A DNA stretch of 64,000 nucleotides from Elymus sibiricus. Taxonomy: Eukaryota; Streptophyta; Magnoliopsida; Poales; Poaceae. A program made the position numbers and the translations under genes. The notes under the pieces were generated by a model. The model was not told the DNA's origin, searched no databases, and saw only the letters and a list, made by a program, of their open reading frames with translations. Location: contig CM077671.1 of the NCBI GenBank assembly GCA_039707655.1, forward strand, positions 305,350,509 to 305,414,508, in the 5' to 3' direction. Shown here one piece after another: positions 60,401 through 64,000 of this stretch; position 1 is the first letter of the stretch; every line of letters starts with the position of its first letter.

Positions 60401-61369
60401 ATATTGTTGATTGGAAATGACGTGAATTTTCTTAGCGAAATAAAAGACTCATTGAAGAAAAGTTTTTCAATGAAAGACTTAGGCGAAGCGGCATATGTAT
60501 TGGGCATCAGGATCTATAGAGATAGATCAAGACGCCTGATAGCGCTTAGCCAAAGCACGTACATTGACAAGGTGTTGAAAAGGTTCAACATGGAGAACTC
60601 CAAGAAAGGCCTACTCCCCATGTCACCTGGCACAGTGCTTTGCAAGAATCAGTGTCCTCGGACCCTCGATGAGCGAGTACAAATGAATGATATTCCATAT
60701 GCTTCGGCAGTTGGTTCTATTATGTATGCCATGCTATGTACAAGACCGGATGTTTCCTATGCGCTAAGTGTTAGCAGCCGGTACCAAGGTGATCCAGGAT
60801 TGGAACACTGGGCCGCAGTCAAGGGTATTCTTAAGTACCTCAGAAGGACCAAGGATTTACTCCTTGTGTACGGAGGTGATGAAGAGCTCATTGTAAGTTG
60901 TTACACTGATGCAGGCTTCATGACTGACCCAGACGACTTCAAATCTCAATCTGGCTATGTTTTCATATTGAACGGCGGTGCAGTTGATTGGAAAAGTTCC
61001 AAACAAAAGACTGTAGCGGATTCTACAACGGAGGCGGAATATGTTGCTGCTTCAGAAGCCTCCAAGCAGGCTGTCGGAATCAAGCAATTCCTTGAAGATC
61101 TTGGTGTGGTTCCAAGTGCTCTGGACCCGGTGGAGATCTATTGTGATAATAGTGGCGCCGTGGCTCAGGCAAGGGAGCCATGTTCGCACCATAAGACAAT
61201 GCATATTCAACGCAAATTTAAACTCATTCGACATCATGTCGAAGAAGGTTTAGTGAAAGTACGCAAAGTTCACACGGATCTGAATGTGTCAGACCCGATG
61301 ACGAAGCCTCTACCACGAGCAAAGCATGAGCAACACCGGATTGCCATTGGTGTTAGGGAAGCCATGTAA
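57407..61369 (+). CDS. Copia gag-pol polyprotein (1320 aa), intact
   Basis: Self-contained polyprotein for particle formation, cutting, reverse transcription and integration. Start at 57407 (MARNSAFNLG) chosen because GTAGATCA(A)ATGGCTC matches the start of the related element at 8256; an in-frame ATG seven codons upstream also exists. Domains: UBN2-type gag (about 10-215), Lys-rich linker, CCHC knuckle CFYCKGTGHWKRNC (248-261), protease WVFDTGS (Asp300), GAG-pre-integrase WHCRLGH...CEACL (about 435-485), integrase D498, D561, E597 with exactly 35 residues between the last two, RT with QMDV Asp910 and YVDD 995-998, RNase H with Asp1168, Glu1209, Asp1247. No stop or frame change. Length is normal for the group. 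Confidence 0.96.
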   Translation: MARNSAFNLGPMLEKEKLAANGNNYADWVRALRIVLRSAKKVYVLDGPLPPKPAETAAADIQNVWATKDDDFNLVQCLMLSCMSSELQKRFEFHNSFDMIKDLDALYKFNARSERFDIMKMMAEAKMAEGSSVGEHVVNMIGYAERLKTLEFPLPKEHVMDLLLGSLPPSYGGFIMNYNMNGLDKTANEVLAMLKTAEGGLQKNRKQVLLVNKTASFKKKGKPKKGKGAGKTGFQRKSKGGAKNETECFYCKGTGHWKRNCKKYLEDKKSGKTGKGIIVIQVNVIDVLLASENSKSWVFDTGSVAHICNSIQGLQKVRKLEKNEVVMRVGNGAGIAAQSVGIMPLRLPSGFILELSNYYFVPALCRNIISGSCLVHDGYSYKSKNNGCSLYCKDIFYGFATIVGGLFILNLECENDVFNVNAKRLKKADTTTTFMWHCRLGHIGKKRMQRLHKDGVLPSLDFESFDTCEACLMGKMTKTPFTGHPERASELLEIIHSDVCGPMSTIARGGYFYFVTFTDDLSRYGYIYLMKHKSETFEKFKDFQNEVENHRNKKIKFLRSDRGGEYLSHEFGQHLSDRGIVSQLTPPGTPQRNGVSERCNRTLLDMVRSMMSLTDLPISFSGHALLTAAYTLNRAPSKSVEKTPFELWYGKKPIVSHLKIWGCEAYVKRLQPSKLDPKADKCYFVGYPIETIGYSFYLPSEHKVFVARNGVFLEKEFLAKEVSRRTVQLNEISESSATVDMAKEQEEIPLIIPTTEPEVVAYDAETSDNVVTEPRRSGRAIQPPEWFHNEIFILEDDEPAHYKEAMAGPSSREWHKAMKSEMESMYENQVWNLEERPDGVKPIGCKWIFKRKTDADGNITVHKSRLVAKGFTQVPGVDYDETFSPVAMLRSIRILLAIAAYFDYEIWQMDVKTAFLNGNLERDVYMIQPEGFVDPKNAGKVCKLQKAIYGLKQASRSWNIRFDEVVKEFGFIRNDEESCVYKKFSGSAKAFLILYVDDILLIGNDVNFLSEIKDSLKKSFSMKDLGEAAYVLGIRIYRDRSRRLIALSQSTYIDKVLKRFNMENSKKGLLPMSPGTVLCKNQCPRTLDERVQMNDIPYASAVGSIMYAMLCTRPDVSYALSVSSRYQGDPGLEHWAAVKGILKYLRRTKDLLLVYGGDEELIVSCYTDAGFMTDPDDFKSQSGYVFILNGGAVDWKSSKQKTVADSTTEAEYVAASEASKQAVGIKQFLEDLGVVPSALDPVEIYCDNSGAVAQAREPCSHHKTMHIQRKFKLIRHHVEEGLVKVRKVHTDLNVSDPMTKPLPRAKHEQHRIAIGVREAM

Positions 61370-61385
61370 CTAGATTATGACTCTA

Positions 61386-61400
61386 GTGCAAGTGGGAGAC
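61386..61400 (+). promoter_or_regulatory. Polypurine tract of the intact Copia
   Basis: GTGCAAGTGGGAGAC directly before the 3' LTR; identical to the motif at 4575-4591 of the minus-strand Copia. Confidence 0.85.
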
Positions 61401-63530
61401 TGTAGGAGATATGCCCTAGAGGCAGTAATATCAGTTACTTTTGTATCTCAGAGTTTGTAATGAATGTTTATGATCCATGCTATAACTGCAATGATTCTCG
61501 AGTCTACAATAACCACGAGGCTTGGAGGGAAACTCATGTGCACGTGTGGTATAATAAACGGTAAATTGTATTCCTAGTCTTGCCTCTAAGACTGGCTCAA
61601 GTATTGCATGATGATCCTGTTTTCCGGATCATGGGCATGGCTATGCCGGCAATTTTGAGGGCACGATGTTGGTAGAACACTTGTGTTGAATCGACCCAAA
61701 TTGATGTTATACTATGAGATATATTCGTCACAAGTTAATGGTTAAATAACACAAAGATAGTTAGCGTTTGCATGATTCCTTAGACCATGAGAGTATCGAG
61801 TTTCTTCATGCTTGCTTCATGAACTTTGGGGTTTGTTAAACGTCATCCGTAAATGGGTGGCTATTACGGCGGCTTACGGGTTCATGGAAAAGTATGTCAA
61901 GTAACTTGATAGCTCAAGATTGGGATTTGCTCCTCCGACGTTGGAGAGATATCTCTGGGCCCTCTCGGTGTTACGGTATCCATCATCATCTGGCCAGACA
62001 CTTTGTGATTTGATCACGGGGATGCCGGAACACGGGAACGAGAAAAGAGAACAATACCGGCAACGAGGTAACTGGCATTGTGGACAAGTTGTTGATCCAC
62101 GAGGATGCCTACATGTCTCACCTCGGGAAATTGTAACATATCACGAAGCAACGGGAATAGCACACGGCAACTGGAGGTTCACTCGAATATTCATTCGTGT
62201 GGGTATAGGGGTCAATATGGGTGTCCACGGCTCCGATGTTGATCATTGATCGGAAGGGGTTCCGGGTCATGTCTATGCTTCACCGAACCTATAGGGTCAC
62301 ACGCTTAAGGGTCATCTATCTGCTGAATACTAGACAGGGAGTCTGAGAGAAAATCACCGAAAAAGTTTCGGACGCCGGAAAAGTTTCGGACAGCGGAAAA
62401 GTTCCGCAGAGAGAACATCGGAACAGTTTCGGTAAAATTGAAAAGTAGTTTCAGGGGATACCATTAAGTCAAATTGGTTTCGGCACATGCCTGATAATTC
62501 TTGGAGCATGCCAGAATCATTCTAGAAACTTTCTGGAATTTTCCGGGATGAAAACCGGAAATGTTCCGGAGCTGCCGAAACCGCTTCAGATGCTTTTCGC
62601 AGATAAAAAGCACTAAACCGGAATTGTTCCGGATCGCATTGAAAATTATTTTAGTGGGGTACTGGAATTGTTCTAAGTCCACATAAATATTTTCAGTTCG
62701 ACCGGACGCTGAAAAATGTCGTCGTGAATAGTGAAAGTGCTTTTTGGATATTTTTGGAAAAACACCTTTTTGGATATTTCCAAAAAGGCTTTTAGAAGGG
62801 ATTGGGGAGCAAGCAAGTTCCTCATGGGGGGGGGGGGGGGCCCAAGGGGTGGCCGGCCAAGGGTGGAGCTCCTCCATGGAGCTCCACATGGCACCCTTTT
62901 TCCTTCTTATGTTTTTATGTGTGACATAAAGTGGGGGTAGTTTGGTATTTTCTAGTGCCAACCCTACCCCTTGGTTTTCCTATAAATAGAGGCGATGTGG
63001 GCTGCCATCTCTTCATCCTTAGCTCTCATACACATGCTTTGCTTTGCAATCTCTCTCTCTCCCTCCCACGAAAAGAGTTTTTCGTAGAGCCGAAAGGCTG
63101 TCTGGGTTCCGGCAGGAACTAGTTCTGGACGGCGAAGCCCTGCCGGATAGATGACACCGTATGTGTGCAACCCCGTAGAGAGGTTGTAGTTTCGATCTTT
63201 TGCCCGAGGGGCTGTTCGTGTGTCCTCCCGAAGGGCTGTCCGAGTCTCCGTTCGAGTTTCGAGGGTCCTCCCGAAGGGCTGTCCACGACATCGTCCGGGG
63301 GACTGTCCGACCGCCTCCCGAAGGGCTGTCCGACGAGGGAGTACATCCTAGCGGTTGGGAGGTTGTAAAATCCTAGCTGCGGGGATCTGCACCAACGATC
63401 TCCACCGACTCTTCTTCCGCTGCGCTTCGAGTCGGTACGGATCAGATCAAACCTTGTATGCAGTCTCCATAGTGGTCCTGGGCGTGCTCGCTATACCGGA
63501 AATTTTTATTTTCTGTCGCGTTCCCCTACA
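61401..63530 (+). repeat. 3' LTR of the intact Copia
   Basis: 2130 bp, TG...CA. Nearly the same as the 5' LTR; differences seen by eye include 61614-61625, 62442 and the G run near 62826-62839. TATAAATA at 62981-62988. Confidence 0.95.
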
Positions 63531-64000
63531 CTATTACTATTACTCCACTCATTGACCGCTATCCAACATGCATCTAGAGTATTAAGTAAAACAGAGTAAT
63601 GCATGGAGAACGATGACATGATGTAGACAAAGTAAACTCAAGCAATATGAATGAGCCCCGTTGTGTTATCCTTAGTAGCAACAACTCAAAGACGCATCTT
63701 GTCCCCTACTTTGTCACTGGGATATAGAAACTCGCCAGGTTGAACCTACCACAACACACCACTCCCACTGAAGATAGATCAATCTACTTGGCCAAAGCAC
63801 ATCAATAAATCGGAGAGCATTACAAAGCTATAATGATCATGCAAATAAGAATCTTAATATTCAGAGGTGACTCAAATAATTTTCATGAATAATCTGAACA
63901 TAAACCGACAATTCATCGGATCCCAACAAACACACCACACAATAGGATTACATCAGATAGATCAAAGCGAAGATGCGATGATCATTGTATTGAAGATCAA
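63531..64000 (-). mobile_element. Gypsy LTR family F, inverted, second segment, cut by window edge
   Basis: Starts with the duplicated CTATT and continues the inverted LTR (ACTCCACTCATTGACCGC...), matching 1-170 in reverse, then extends into more upstream LTR sequence not seen at the left edge (GATCCGATGAATTG-type block reversed near 63910). No gene. Continues beyond 64000. Confidence 0.75.

Larger units (their letters stand above)
53871..63530 (+). mobile_element. Structurally intact Ty1-copia retrotransposon (Angela/BARE1 group relative)
   Basis: 9660 bp. 5' LTR 53871-55998, tRNA-iMet primer site 56000-56017, leader to 57406, single-frame gag-pol 57407-61369, polypurine tract 61386-61400, 3' LTR 61401-63530. 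Perfect target duplication CTATT at 53866-53870 and 63531-63535. The LTRs differ in length by two bases and at few positions by eye. It sits inside LTR F and is the youngest insertion I can rank in the right block. All parts needed for autonomous movement are visible; activity is inferred only. Confidence 0.95.

Noticed and set aside
1..64000. Left and right edge LTRs as terminal inverted repeats of one giant element
   Set aside because: Both are pieces of an LTR family with its own ends, inserted in different hosts; no shared target duplication.

Overview
The window is plant nuclear DNA, almost certainly from a Triticeae genome (wheat, Aegilops, barley or rye type). Evidence: LTRs that open with the TGTTGGAAATATGCCC and TGTAGGAGATATGCCC motifs of the Angela/WIS/BARE1 Copia group, Athila-type Gypsy LTRs that open with TGATACGTCTCC or TGATACGTCC, a Maximus-like Copia element, a Stowaway MITE opening CTCCCTCCGTCCC, and almost no unassigned gene space. 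I see no cellular protein gene, rRNA, CRISPR array or prokaryotic signal. The window is intergenic DNA built from nested transposable elements.

Left block (1-26316). A decayed Athila-type Gypsy element (G1; gag remnant at 649-904, pol remnant at 16909-20325, a coiled-coil ORF remnant at 20659, 3' LTR at 24838-26316) carries a five-deep nest. G1 contains LTR A (about 905-16908). LTR A contains solo LTR B (2261-14189) and solo LTR C (14711-16240). LTR B contains a minus-strand Angela-like Copia element (2797-13085). The 5' LTR of that Copia contains an inverted solo LTR of the same family (10832-12615) with a perfect 5-bp target-site duplication (TSD). A solo LTR of the other Copia family sits in the G1 3' region (21667-23783, TSD GGACT).

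Middle block (26317-40213). This holds a relic Gypsy LTR (26601-27932), one end of a CACTA-like DNA transposon (ending 29882), a minus-strand LINE remnant (30179-32140) that has lost its 3' half, and three AT-rich arrays of degenerate 20-30 bp units. The first array is split by a solo Copia LTR (33962-36102, TSD GTGAG) beside a Pol III A-box/B-box tRNA-like module. A 93-bp Stowaway MITE and a half MITE are also present.

Right block (40214-64000). A Maximus-like Copia element (LTR 40214-41521, decayed gag and protease) was hit at its protease motif by an 8.4-kb Gypsy element that carries gag and protease but no reverse transcriptase or integrase (44416-52826; both LTRs 1413 bp; TSD CTGAA). It was hit again at 53374 by an inverted Gypsy LTR (family F) that runs off the right edge. 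Inside that LTR lies the youngest feature: a structurally complete Copia element (53871-63530; LTRs of 2128 and 2130 bp; TSD CTATT) with one unbroken gag-pol frame and all catalytic residues present. Family F also forms the left edge (1-648) in the opposite orientation.

The only plausibly functional proteins are the Copia polyprotein (57407-61369) and the non-autonomous Gypsy gag-protease (48549-51335). Family names are from memory of Triticeae repeats and were not checked against a database. Boundaries rest on TG...CA ends and TSDs read by eye.
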